From contig JAKBBA010000013.1 of the NCBI GenBank assembly GCA_021808665.1, positions 19,808 to 83,807 on the forward strand: a DNA stretch of 64,000 nucleotides, written 5' to 3'. Below are positions 42,524 through 51,172 of this stretch, in pieces. Within the stretch, counting starts at the first letter, position 1. Each line of letters begins with the position of its first letter. The DNA comes from Actinomycetes bacterium (GTDB taxonomy: Bacteria; Actinomycetota; Acidimicrobiia; Acidimicrobiales; Palsa-688). A program made the position numbers and the translations under genes. Below the pieces are notes generated by a model that was not told the DNA's origin, did not search any database, and saw nothing but the letters and a program-made list of their open reading frames with translations.

Positions 42524-43416
42524 TGACCAACTCTCCCCCCTCGGTGATGCTCTACGCGCCGGCGAGCGAGCCACGAAAGGTGGAGAAGGCTTGCCGCCTT
42601 CCCACTGGGGCCGTGATACTCGACTTGGAAGACGCTGTAGCCCCAGCGCAAAGACCGGCGGCGCGAGCTTGGTGCGCCAGCTTCTTGGAGCATCCCACGT
42701 CAGGCCCGGAGCGTTGGGTGCGCATCAACGCGCTGTCGGGCTTCGGGTGGGTCGACGACCTGCGGGCGGTGGGCCGACCCGGCTTGAGCGGACTAATCGT
42801 CCCTAAGGTCGAGTCCTCAGCCCAACTCGCAGCGCTCGACGGCGCTCTGGCCGTCATCGAAGCGGAGCGGTCTCTGCCGGCAGCAGGAATTGGTCTGATA
42901 GCGACGATCGAGTCACCGCTAGGTCTCAGCCGGATTCAGTCGATAGCCACCGGGCCGGGCCGGCTGGTCACTCTCGGGTTCGGCGCAGGGGACATGTCGA
43001 AGCTGGCCGGCTTGGAATATCCCGCCCTCGAAGGGGGAGCCGCAGCTGTCCTTGACCGGACCCGGGTCGACTTGGTGCTCGCCTGCTCGGTAGCGCGCCT
43101 GCATCCCCCTCACGACAGCGTCTATGGCCGCTACACGGACCTGGAAGGACTGCGCCAGGAAGCGACACGCGCCCGCCAGATGGGCTTCGGGGGCAAGCAT
43201 GCGATCCACCCAGACCAGCTTGCTCCACTATCGGAGTGCTTCTCGCTCGGCGACGCCGAAATCGAGCTCGCTGCCCGTATAGTCGAGAAATACGAAAGTG
43301 CTGTGGCTTGCGGGCTGGGCGCAGTAGGCGTTGACGGCATGCTCGTCGACGAGCCGATAGCACGGCAGGCCCAAAGAACCCTGAACACCGCGAAAGGTCT
43401 AAATGCGCATCCGTGA
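42523..43416 (+). CDS. HpcH/HpaI (CitE-like) CoA-ester lyase 2
   Basis: Second lyase paralogue, 297 aa. Motifs: MLYAPASEPRKVEKA, GAVILDLEDAVAPAQRPAAR, RWVRINALSGF, IATIESPLGLSRIQSIA (catalytic Glu), TLGFGAGDMSKLAGL (Mg Asp) and GFGGKHAIHPDQL. It starts with GTG overlapping the flavoprotein stop (TAGTG). It is more divergent than lyase 1, with AGDMS in place of GEADLG, so the two probably cleave different CoA esters. Confidence 0.87.
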   Translation: MTNSPPSVMLYAPASEPRKVEKACRLPTGAVILDLEDAVAPAQRPAARAWCASFLEHPTSGPERWVRINALSGFGWVDDLRAVGRPGLSGLIVPKVESSAQLAALDGALAVIEAERSLPAAGIGLIATIESPLGLSRIQSIATGPGRLVTLGFGAGDMSKLAGLEYPALEGGAAAVLDRTRVDLVLACSVARLHPPHDSVYGRYTDLEGLRQEATRARQMGFGGKHAIHPDQLAPLSECFSLGDAEIELAARIVEKYESAVACGLGAVGVDGMLVDEPIARQAQRTLNTAKGLNAHP

Positions 43417-44104
43417 TGGTGTTCGCCCTTTCTTGAGCGACGCGGAGGTGAGGCAGCTGCACTCGGCGGGCTTCGGCCAGCCCATCGGCCTCGGGGATCG
43501 TCCGGCGATGATCGTTATCGACGCTCAGCGCTACATGGTTGCTCCCGACTCCACCAGCGAATTCGAATACCCCTCTTCGTGCGGCCAGGAAGGCCGGGAC
43601 GCGCTAGCAACGCTTTCCGAGACTCTTGCAGATCTCAGAGCCAGAGACGTTCCAGTTTTCTACACCCGTTTCGAGCTTTCCCCCGACGGAGCCGACGTGG
43701 GAGTGTACGGACGAAAGCGCCCCCTCCTACAGACGGAACACTGGTGCCTGGCCGGAACGTCAGGCGCCGAGATCCACCCGGATGTCGCTCCCCAATCTGG
43801 CGACCAAGTCTTGGTGAAGAAAAGGCCCAGCGCTTTCTTCGGCACACACCTGACGTCACTTCTGCTGGAACGTGCGATAGACACCGTGATCCTGGCGGGT
43901 GGGTCGACCAGTAATTGCGTGCGGGCCACGGCCGTGGACTCGATGTCTTTCGGCTTTCGCACCGTGGTCTTGGAGGACTGCGTCTTCGACCGTCAATCCA
44001 TCTCACATGAAGTAGCGCTCTTCGATCTCGAACGGCAAGCAGCCGACGTTATGACAGCAGCAGAGGTGATAGACGCCCTCGACCGGATCCGCTCCCAGAA
44101 GTGA
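43403..44104 (+). CDS. Isochorismatase-fold cysteine hydrolase (N-carbamoyl/amide hydrolase-like)
   Basis: Amidase of the N-carbamoylsarcosine amidohydrolase/maleamate amidase type. The triad is complete: D40 (MIVIDAQRYM), K139/K140 (VLVKKRPSAFFGT) and C172 (GGSTSNCVRATAVDS), with a cis-peptide GGSTSN before the Cys. In this cluster it could remove ammonia or carbamate from the ring-opened product. It overlaps the lyase gene by 14 bp and the PuuE-like gene by 4 bp. Confidence 0.87.
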   Translation: MRIRDGVRPFLSDAEVRQLHSAGFGQPIGLGDRPAMIVIDAQRYMVAPDSTSEFEYPSSCGQEGRDALATLSETLADLRARDVPVFYTRFELSPDGADVGVYGRKRPLLQTEHWCLAGTSGAEIHPDVAPQSGDQVLVKKRPSAFFGTHLTSLLLERAIDTVILAGGSTSNCVRATAVDSMSFGFRTVVLEDCVFDRQSISHEVALFDLERQAADVMTAAEVIDALDRIRSQK

Positions 44105-44988
44105 AGCGCGACCTGGTCGGCTACGGCACCACGAGGCCCCAGCTGGCGTGGCCGGGTGGGAAGCGGGTCGCCGTGAACTTCGTGGTTAACATCGAGGAAG
44201 GGGCCGAGCGGACCTTCGACTCTGACGGCGTAAACGAAGGCCTCGTGGAAGTACCTCGCAGAGCTGGAGATGCTGTCAGGGATTTCGCAGTAGAGTCGAT
44301 GTACGAGTACGGTTCGCGCGTCGGAGCGATCCGATTGCTGCGCTTGCTGGCTGCCAAGGGAATAGCAGCGACCGCGTTCGCTTCGGCGATGGCCCTCGAG
44401 GCCAATCCCGCTCTGACAGGCGAACTGGTTGACGGCGGCCACGAGGTGTGCGCACACGGCTACCGGTGGTCAGAGGCATGGACGATGTCAGACGCCGAAG
44501 AAGCCGCCAGCATCGCAGACGCCGTCGCTTCAATAGCCAAAACGACAGGTAAGCCACCAGAGGGGTGGTACAGCCGGTGGATGCCAAGCCACCGAACCCG
44601 GCTACTTCTCGTCGAACACGGCGGCTTCCTATACGACGCCGACGCCTACAACGACGACCTCCCTTACTACGTCCAAGTCGCAGGCCGCTCCCACCTGGTG
44701 ATCCCCTACACCTTGACATATAACGACGCCCACTACAGCTACGGTACGTTCTCGAACCCTGGCGACTTCGTCGAGTACTGTCGGAGGGCGATCGACTTCC
44801 TCGCCTCGGAGGCTGGAGGATCGCCAAGTCTGCTCAGCATCGGCCTGCACCCCCGCATAAGCGGCCAGGCAGCCCGCACTGATGCGGTGCGGGAGATAGC
44901 AGAGTTGGCAACCGAGCACCCTGACGTGTGGATCGCTACCCGGCTCCAGATTGCCCGCTACTGGCTGGATAGGGTGCCCCCGGCGTAA
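44101..44988 (+). CDS. Polysaccharide deacetylase-fold hydrolase, PuuE allantoinase/cyclic imidase-like
   Basis: Belongs to the branch of the NodB fold that opens ring amides (PuuE-type allantoinase, cyclic imide hydrolase). Evidence in 295 aa: RDLVGYGTTRPQLAWPGG, VNFVVNIEEGAE, RLLRLLAAKGIAATAFASAMA, and HEVCAHGYRWSEAW with the family His. No signal peptide, unlike true polysaccharide deacetylases. It is the second, structurally unrelated, cyclic-amide hydrolase of the island and ends the plus-strand operon. Confidence 0.85.
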   Translation: MKRDLVGYGTTRPQLAWPGGKRVAVNFVVNIEEGAERTFDSDGVNEGLVEVPRRAGDAVRDFAVESMYEYGSRVGAIRLLRLLAAKGIAATAFASAMALEANPALTGELVDGGHEVCAHGYRWSEAWTMSDAEEAASIADAVASIAKTTGKPPEGWYSRWMPSHRTRLLLVEHGGFLYDADAYNDDLPYYVQVAGRSHLVIPYTLTYNDAHYSYGTFSNPGDFVEYCRRAIDFLASEAGGSPSLLSIGLHPRISGQAARTDAVREIAELATEHPDVWIATRLQIARYWLDRVPPA

Positions 44989-45064
44989 GCGTCTTTTCGC
45001 GCAAGAAGTCGCCTGAGAATATAAACGGCGTGAGGTTGGAATAGGCCGCTGGTATTAGGGCTTC

Positions 45065-45093
45065 CTGACATGCCACGGATAGTGGCATGTCAG
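45065..45093. promoter_or_regulatory. Perfect 12-bp inverted repeat with 5-nt loop
   Basis: CTGACATGCCAC and GTGGCATGTCAG are exact complements around GGATA. It lies 76 bp after the PuuE-like gene and 47 bp before the methionine-rich membrane gene. No T-run follows on either side, so it may be an operator or 5' UTR structure of the redox operon as well as an end signal for the catabolic operon. Confidence 0.6.
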
Positions 45094-45139
45094 TTGGCCT
45101 GTTCGGTTCAGGCGTTACGAGTGTTAAGGACGAAGACAT

Positions 45140-45961
45140 ATGACAACTGTTTCCCAGGTCCGCTCCTCCACATCGTCCTCTCCCCCGCTGGGAGCTTTGA
45201 CACGGGTCTTAGCGCTCCCTGCGATCGGCGCGGGGCTTGCCGGCGGACTGCTGATGATCCTGCTGATGATCATCGTCATGGGTGCGTCAGGCATGGGTTA
45301 CGCAACCCCCTTGAACATCGGTATGGCTGCGTTTGTCTACACGATCGTCCCGCCGTTGTCGATGTTTCCCTCTCTGATGTCGATGATGGGCATCAACCTT
45401 CCGAGTTCGGTGATGGCCCAGCTCGGTGGGGCGATACACGCAGGGAACATCCCGGCGGCGATGGTGGCCAAGCTGGCCCCGATGCTCATGTCCATGCACC
45501 TTCCCGCGTCGCGAGTGGCTTTGCTGGGCCAGCTCATGAGCGGTAAGGCTACTAACGCGACCGTGGCGCAGCTGATGAGCCAGCTTCCCGCCTCGAGTCG
45601 TAATGCTGTGATGGCGGCAATGCCGGTGAGCGCAGGTAACGTCGTAGTCGGTTCGATACTGCACTTCGCCTTTGCTGCATTCTTAGGTATCGCGTTCTTC
45701 GCTATCATCGTCGGTGCTGCGTATATGGTGCCGGCCTTGCGTTCGTCGACCGCGTTGGTCGCTGCTGGCGTCGTCGGTGGGGCCGTCGTGTACGTGGTGA
45801 ACCGCTGGGCGATCCTCCCGCACGCTAACCCGATGATGGCCCTCGTCCCGCAGCTCGCGTTCTTCTTGGCGCACCTGCTCTTCGGAGCGGTGGTCGGGCT
45901 CATACTCGCAGTCACGCTCAGGCGCACGTCCGTCAGGCAGCTTTTGCCAGCTGGAATGTGA
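45140..45961 (+). CDS. Methionine-rich polytopic membrane protein of unknown function
   Basis: Not recognised. The 273 aa have about five hydrophobic segments: one near 25-50, one near 58-75, and three after residue 160. Met content is high (around 26), concentrated in residues 40-135 in clusters such as PSLMSMMGI and APMLMSMHL, on a long loop or amphipathic region between membrane segments. Met-rich surfaces often bind Cu(I). It precedes TlpA- and CcdA-like genes by 24 bp, suggesting a link with copper handling or cytochrome/thiol assembly. Confidence 0.75.
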   Translation: MTTVSQVRSSTSSSPPLGALTRVLALPAIGAGLAGGLLMILLMIIVMGASGMGYATPLNIGMAAFVYTIVPPLSMFPSLMSMMGINLPSSVMAQLGGAIHAGNIPAAMVAKLAPMLMSMHLPASRVALLGQLMSGKATNATVAQLMSQLPASSRNAVMAAMPVSAGNVVVGSILHFAFAAFLGIAFFAIIVGAAYMVPALRSSTALVAAGVVGGAVVYVVNRWAILPHANPMMALVPQLAFFLAHLLFGAVVGLILAVTLRRTSVRQLLPAGM

Positions 45962-45985
45962 GCGAGTGGAAAGCGTAGCTTTAAC

Positions 45986-46627
45986 GTGAGCACGAAGCGA
46001 CCTGCACCACCTAGAACCCTGCCAGCGCGACGTAACTCTCCCCCTCCTAGGAGGACGCCGGTCGCTTACTCCGACCGGCGTCGCCTCTACCAGATCATCA
46101 CCGTTGGGGTCATGGCTACCGTCGTCGTCGCTGGGGTTGTCGTCCTGGCGGTAGCCAAGCGGGCATCGACCGCTGGTGACAGTACTTCGACGCTGGCGTG
46201 GAAGCTTCCTCGCCTGGGGGCGCCAGGAAAAGTGGCTCTGACCTCACTCAGCGGTAAGCCTGTAGTGGTGAACTTCTTTGCGTCGTGGTGCACCGTGTGC
46301 GCCACCGAGCTTCCGGTGTTCACCGCAGAAGCGCAGCTCCTCGCGAGCAAAGTGACGTTCGTCGAAGTGAACACTCTCGAAACGGGTAACGGCAACTCGT
46401 TTGCGAACGAGTATCACCTGTCGCAGTCAGTGCCTTACGTGCTGAGCGACGTCGGGGGCTCACAGAACAACGGCCTCTATCAGTCGCTCGGCGGGACTGG
46501 CACCATGCCGATGACCGCCTACTACAGCGCCACAGGCGCGTTGCTCACGACGCACGTGGGTGGCTACACGCAGTCGTCTCTTACGAGCGAGCTCACAGCG
46601 CTGTACGGCTCCGGCATAACAGCCTGA
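45986..46627 (+). CDS. Membrane-anchored TlpA-like thioredoxin-fold protein
   Basis: Extracytoplasmic thiol-disulfide oxidoreductase. A Pro/Arg-rich cytoplasmic tail of about 35 residues, one transmembrane anchor (IITVGVMATVVVAGVVVLAVA, about 37-57) and a thioredoxin fold with active site WCTVC (C102, C105) followed by the cis-Pro region GTGTMPMTA. It is next to a CcdA-type membrane electron carrier, its probable reductant. The usual role is reduction of apocytochrome c or copper-site cysteines. Confidence 0.88.
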   Translation: MSTKRPAPPRTLPARRNSPPPRRTPVAYSDRRRLYQIITVGVMATVVVAGVVVLAVAKRASTAGDSTSTLAWKLPRLGAPGKVALTSLSGKPVVVNFFASWCTVCATELPVFTAEAQLLASKVTFVEVNTLETGNGNSFANEYHLSQSVPYVLSDVGGSQNNGLYQSLGGTGTMPMTAYYSATGALLTTHVGGYTQSSLTSELTALYGSGITA

Positions 46628-46631
46628 CACG

Positions 46632-47438
46632 GTGAGCGTCTCGGGAGTCAGCGTCGCGGCGGCCTTCGCCGGCGGGTTCGCGTCCTTCGCGTCGCCGTGC
46701 GTCTTGCCTCTGGCCCCTGTGTATCTTTCCGTCGTCGGAGCGTTGGATCTGACCAGACGGGTAGACGCCGGAGACACCGCACCCGAAGGATCGTACCCGG
46801 AAGCAAGTCAGGATCCGCCCGGTTCCGCCGGCACAGCTACCGCTTTGAGAAGTCGGCGCTCTCGCGGTGTCGGAGCGATCACGCGAGACACCCTTTTCTT
46901 CATAGGCGGCTTTACCTTGGTGTTCGTTTTGCTGGGATTGTCCGCCAGTGCAGTCGGACGCTACGTGATCCACCAGCAAGCGACCCTGACCCGCGTCTCG
47001 GGCGTTGTGGTCGTTGCGATGGCAATGTTCCTCCTCGGCGGATCTCTGCTGGAACGCCCAGGTTTTTATCGGGAGTTCAGGATCCATCCCCGACTCGCGA
47101 GGCTAGGCCCATTTGCCGCACCGATAGCCGGAGCCGCTTTCGCCTTCGGGTGGACACCGTGCGTGGGTCCGATCCTGGCCTCTGTGCTCGCCCTGTCTGC
47201 CCAGCAGGGACACGTCGCAACTTCAGCTGTGCTCCTCTCGGTGTACTCGCTCGGACTGGGAGTGCCTTTCCTTGCGCTGGCGCTCCTTTTTGACAAGCTC
47301 TCGGCGCCCCTTACCTGGCTGCGACGTCACGGACGGGCCGTCACCTTCACTTCGTCGTCGGTGATGGCGGTCATGGGCGTGTTGTTGGTAACCGACCGAC
47401 TTGCGTGGGTTACGACGTTTCTTACTCAGAGCCTGTGA
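46632..47438 (+). CDS. CcdA-like cytochrome c biogenesis / thiol-disulfide transmembrane protein
   Basis: Carries electrons from cytoplasmic thioredoxin across the membrane. Features: GTG start at 46632, FASPCVLPLAPVYLSVVGA with the first active Cys (about residue 22) and GWTPCVGPILASVLAL with the second, plus six hydrophobic segments. A hydrophilic insertion of about 40 residues (about 40-80) separates TM1 and TM2. It sits 4 bp after the TlpA-like gene, forming a TlpA-CcdA pair. Confidence 0.9.
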   Translation: MSVSGVSVAAAFAGGFASFASPCVLPLAPVYLSVVGALDLTRRVDAGDTAPEGSYPEASQDPPGSAGTATALRSRRSRGVGAITRDTLFFIGGFTLVFVLLGLSASAVGRYVIHQQATLTRVSGVVVVAMAMFLLGGSLLERPGFYREFRIHPRLARLGPFAAPIAGAAFAFGWTPCVGPILASVLALSAQQGHVATSAVLLSVYSLGLGVPFLALALLFDKLSAPLTWLRRHGRAVTFTSSSVMAVMGVLLVTDRLAWVTTFLTQSL

Positions 47439-47454
47439 CGCCAGGCACCGGCTT

Positions 47455-49029
47455 GTGGCAGGCGTGCAGCGCGGGAGGTCCAGGGCAATCAGCTCGTACT
47501 CAAGATCGGCGAGTCGACAGCCGATCCTGAGGCCTGTGGCTGCGGCTCGCTTCCGGTTCTGGACGTTGTTGTGGCTGCTCGGGTGGGCCGTCGCCGCCGG
47601 CGCCGAGCTCGGCGTCGGGCGGATGGTGTCCGCCACATGGGTGCAGCCGATGGCACTCTTCGCCTTCGTGCTGCCCTCCGCTTCAGTGTGCGTGGTCACT
47701 TCGGGCCTGGTCCTGGTCCGGGCGTGGCGCAGCGGGGTCGCCGAGGCCGCCGCGCTAGGAACGTTCTTCACGGGCGTGTCGCTGCTGTCCCTCGCCCACG
47801 GGCTCACGATTCCTGGGGTGCTCTACGGCCCGAACGAGGCGACTGGGGCGGCGGTCTTCTGGGCAGTCCCGATTGCCTCCGCGCTGATGTGGCCCACCTT
47901 CTTCCCTCGGCGCCGCTGGGCCAACCGGCTGATGGCCGCCTGGCGGCCCCTGGTAATAACAGCTCTGATAGCGCAGACGGCGATCTTTGCGGTGTCGCTG
48001 AGCATCCCCGGCTGGCTCCCGGCTCCGTCGTTCGGCACCGCGTGGTCAGCGGTCGCGATCGCCCCAGCCGTCGTGTTCTGCGGGCTGCTGTCGTTTCGAC
48101 ACCTGCGTCTTGCGTGGATGGCACAGTCCAAGGGTCCTCTGGCTGTGTCGGCAAGCGCTGCGCTGCTCGCTGCGTCGAACCTGGTCTTCGTCGCCCGTGG
48201 CCCCTGGACCGCAGCGTTTTGGATGGCCCACGGCTTCGACGCCACCGCCGTGCTGGCCGGCACCGTGATCGCCGCATCCACCTACCGGCGATCGGGAACT
48301 GCCGCCATGCTGCTTTCCCCCATCGACGCGGCGACGCCCCTGCGGGCCATCGAGCTCGGGCTTGACCCTCTGGTTCGCCGTTTCGTTGCCGACCTCGAAA
48401 CGAAAGACCCCGTAACTCGAAACCACGTGGTTCGTACTGCCCACATGGCCGCTGCGGTCGCCGAGGAGCTCCACTTGCCCTTCGAACAGGTGCGGGTCGT
48501 TGCCTTGGGCGCTCTTTTGCACGACATCGGCAAGTTGCAGGTCCCCGACCACATCCTCAACAAGGCCGGGGCGTTGGATGCTGCCGAGTACGAGGTCGTA
48601 AAGCGCCATCCCATAGACGGCGAGCGCATGGTCCTCGGCTCGCCCGCCTTGGAGGAGCTCGCCCCGGTGATACGCGGACACCACGAACGCGTCGACGGGC
48701 GGGGCTACCCCGACGGGTGGATCGGCGAAGTCATCCCCCTCGGAGCGCGCATCGTGGCTGCGTGCGACGCCTACGACGCCATCGCCAACACCCGGCAGTA
48801 CCGAGCTGGGGTGGGCCAGGAGAAAGCCTTGACGGTACTGGCCGAACACGCAGGGAGCCAGTGGGATTACCGGGTGATATCAGCCGTCACCCGGGTAGTA
48901 CGCGCGCGGGCCGGTGCATTCGAAAGTGATGCCTTCACCGACGTCGGACACGACTTTCGCGCCCAGGACGAACCGGCGTGGTGCGGGTGCGTAGAAGCCG
49001 TCCCCGCCAAGATGGCCGTGGCAAGCTAG
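47455..49029 (+). CDS. Membrane-bound HD-GYP domain phosphohydrolase
   Basis: Probable cyclic-di-GMP phosphodiesterase or related sensor. The N-terminal half has about eight hydrophobic segments (from FWTLLWLLGWAVAAGAEL on). The C-terminal HD-GYP domain has NHVVRTAHMAAAVAEEL, LLHDIGKLQVPD, KRHPIDGERMV, and HHERVDGRGYPDGW, so both HD and GYP motifs are intact. The start is unsure: the frame is open back to 47401 inside ccdA, and GTG codons at 47455, 47464 and 47536 are all possible. Tail-to-tail with kynU. Confidence 0.84.
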   Translation: MAGVQRGRSRAISSYSRSASRQPILRPVAAARFRFWTLLWLLGWAVAAGAELGVGRMVSATWVQPMALFAFVLPSASVCVVTSGLVLVRAWRSGVAEAAALGTFFTGVSLLSLAHGLTIPGVLYGPNEATGAAVFWAVPIASALMWPTFFPRRRWANRLMAAWRPLVITALIAQTAIFAVSLSIPGWLPAPSFGTAWSAVAIAPAVVFCGLLSFRHLRLAWMAQSKGPLAVSASAALLAASNLVFVARGPWTAAFWMAHGFDATAVLAGTVIAASTYRRSGTAAMLLSPIDAATPLRAIELGLDPLVRRFVADLETKDPVTRNHVVRTAHMAAAVAEELHLPFEQVRVVALGALLHDIGKLQVPDHILNKAGALDAAEYEVVKRHPIDGERMVLGSPALEELAPVIRGHHERVDGRGYPDGWIGEVIPLGARIVAACDAYDAIANTRQYRAGVGQEKALTVLAEHAGSQWDYRVISAVTRVVRARAGAFESDAFTDVGHDFRAQDEPAWCGCVEAVPAKMAVAS

Positions 49030-49052
49030 CCGTGCCCTCCGACAGTCGGATC

Positions 49053-50312
49053 TCAGCTGCGCCGCACTTCGTCGCAGAAGATGACCATCGCCTGCAGCAA
49101 CTCGGCAAAGCTGGTGGTCAGTGGGGCGAGACCCAGCCGGATGCCGTCGGGGAACCGGAAATCGGGTATGACCCCACGGCTCCACAGCCTGTCCTTGACC
49201 GACTCGAAGTCCGCCCGGCGCAAGGTGACGTGACCGCCTCGCCGGTCGGGGTCTCGCGGGGAGGCCAACTGGACGCCCTCGGCGGCCAGCCATGCGTCCG
49301 CTAGGTCGACGGCGAAGCTGGTGAGCGCAACGGACTTCTCCCGGACCGCTTCGATACCAGTCTGCTCGAGATGTCCCAGTGCGACGCCCAAAGCGATCAT
49401 CGACACGACGTGGGGCGTTCCGCTGAGCATCGACTTGACGCCCGGTGCCGGCACGTAGCCCGGGCCCATGGCGAACGGCTCCGCACTGCCGAGCCAGCCC
49501 CATATCGGCTGGCGCAGACCCTCCTGGAGCTCGGAACGTACGTAGGCGAACGCCGGCGACCCCGGCCCTCCGTTGAGGTACTTGTATGTGCAGCCGGCAG
49601 CCAGGTCGACTCCGAGATCGTCGAGTTGGATGGGCACGGATCCCACCGAATGGCTGAGATCCCACAGCACCAAAGCTCCGGCGTCATGGACGGCAGCGGT
49701 GATAGCCTGCATGTCGGCGAGCCACGCTGAGCGGTAGGAGACGTGGCTGGCTAGGACGAGGGCGACGTCGTCGTCGAGGTTGGCGGCGACCTGCTCGGCT
49801 GTCAATCCGGCTTCCGGGTCGGTGGTCACCCAGCGCAGACGGCAGCCCCGTTCGGCTGCGATACCTTCGGCCAGGTAACGGTCGGTGGGGAAGTTGTCCG
49901 TGTCGACGAGGATGGTACGCCGCCCAGGTCGGACCTCCAGTGCCGCCCGCGCAAGTTTGTAGAGCAGCACGGTGGTCGACTCCCCCACCACGACCTGGCC
50001 CGGTCCGGCCCCTAGGGCCGCCTTCGCCAGGCGGCCACCGAGGGTCGCCGGCAAGTCCATCCAACCCTCACCCCAACCCCTTATGAGCCGCCCTCCCCAC
50101 TGGTCGCGAAGGAACGCCGCCATCGCCTCTGTGACTCCCTTGGGGATGCGCCCGAGCGAGTTACCGTCGAGGTAGGCGACGACGTCGGGGGGTAAAGGCT
50201 CGAACTGGTCCCTCCAGGCGCCGAGGGGATCCTGCTCGTCGGCGAGCCTCGCCTTGTCCTGCCAGTAGGCCAGGTCCGCTGGGAGTGTCGCCTTGGGCGT
50301 CAAAGGGGTCAA
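49053..50312 (-). CDS. kynU: Kynureninase
   Basis: PLP-dependent cleavage of kynurenine to anthranilate and alanine. The 419 aa contain YLDGNSLGRIPKGV, VGESTTVLLYKLA, LWDLSHSVGSVPIQL and the PLP Lys in CTYKYLNGGPGSPAF (about residue 235). The start is a TTG at 50312 overlapping the kynA stop, which implies coupled translation. With kynA it makes a short catabolic route from tryptophan; a formamidase is not adjacent. Confidence 0.95.
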   Translation of the reverse strand: MTPLTPKATLPADLAYWQDKARLADEQDPLGAWRDQFEPLPPDVVAYLDGNSLGRIPKGVTEAMAAFLRDQWGGRLIRGWGEGWMDLPATLGGRLAKAALGAGPGQVVVGESTTVLLYKLARAALEVRPGRRTILVDTDNFPTDRYLAEGIAAERGCRLRWVTTDPEAGLTAEQVAANLDDDVALVLASHVSYRSAWLADMQAITAAVHDAGALVLWDLSHSVGSVPIQLDDLGVDLAAGCTYKYLNGGPGSPAFAYVRSELQEGLRQPIWGWLGSAEPFAMGPGYVPAPGVKSMLSGTPHVVSMIALGVALGHLEQTGIEAVREKSVALTSFAVDLADAWLAAEGVQLASPRDPDRRGGHVTLRRADFESVKDRLWSRGVIPDFRFPDGIRLGLAPLTTSFAELLQAMVIFCDEVRRS

Positions 50313-51172
50313 AGGGGTAGCTCGCTTCTGAGGGCGTACAGCTCTGGGAAGAACGACTGCTCCAGGGCTCGTCTGAGGAAACCTATACCGGTGGAGCCTC
50401 CGGTTCCGGATCGCTCACCGATAGTCCTGCGCACCGTAGAGAGGTGCCGGAAGCGCCAGAGCTGGAAGTTGTCTTCGATGTCCACCAGCTCCTCGCAGGT
50501 TTCGTACGCCTCCCAGTGATCCGCCGGGGTCTCGTATATCAGGGCGAGAACGTCGACAAGCTCAGGCACGACACTCCACGGTCGTGTTACGTCACGGTCT
50601 AACACGAAGGCCGGCACCGGGTAGGAGCGCCGGGACAGGTACCGGAGGAACTCGTCGTAGAGAGTTGGCTGGGCCAGCAGTGACGCGAGGAGTTTCTGTG
50701 CGTCGGGGTCGTGACCGAACAGTTCGACCATCGCCTCCGACTTGTTGCCGAGGATGAATTCGACCGCCCTGTACTGCCAGGACTGGAAGCCCGACGAGGT
50801 CCCGAGGCGGTTGCGGAACTCGGCGTACTCCGACGGGGTGAGAGTCGCAAGCACTGACCACTGCTCGTTCAGTTGGCGTTGCACGTGCTTGACTCTTGCG
50901 AGGGCTTTGAGGGCTGGGCCGATCGAGTCCGCTGCTATGCAACCTCGGGCGAAGGTGAGCTCGCTCAGGACGAGCTTGAGCCACAGCTCGGAGGTCTGGT
51001 GTTGGATTATGAACAGCAGTTCGTCGTGGTTGTCGGGCCCGCTCACGGGGTGCTGCGCTCCGAGAATCTGCTCGAGGTGCAGGTACTGTCCGTAGGAGAG
51101 GTCCACTTTCAGCTCTACGATGCCCTTTTCGAGGGGCCGCTGCCCGCTGAGTTGTGCACCCTCGTTTGTCAC
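50309..51172 (-). CDS. kynA: Tryptophan 2,3-dioxygenase
   Basis: Heme enzyme converting L-Trp to N-formylkynurenine. The 287 aa have YGQYLHLEQILGAQHP, ELLFIIQHQTSELWLKLVLSEL, and HVQRQLNEQWSVLATLTPSEY, with the proximal heme His in the C-terminal LWRFRHLSTVRRTIG. The length matches bacterial TDO. GTG start overlaps the upstream membrane gene stop (GTGA). Confidence 0.95.
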   Translation of the reverse strand: MTNEGAQLSGQRPLEKGIVELKVDLSYGQYLHLEQILGAQHPVSGPDNHDELLFIIQHQTSELWLKLVLSELTFARGCIAADSIGPALKALARVKHVQRQLNEQWSVLATLTPSEYAEFRNRLGTSSGFQSWQYRAVEFILGNKSEAMVELFGHDPDAQKLLASLLAQPTLYDEFLRYLSRRSYPVPAFVLDRDVTRPWSVVPELVDVLALIYETPADHWEAYETCEELVDIEDNFQLWRFRHLSTVRRTIGERSGTGGSTGIGFLRRALEQSFFPELYALRSELPL

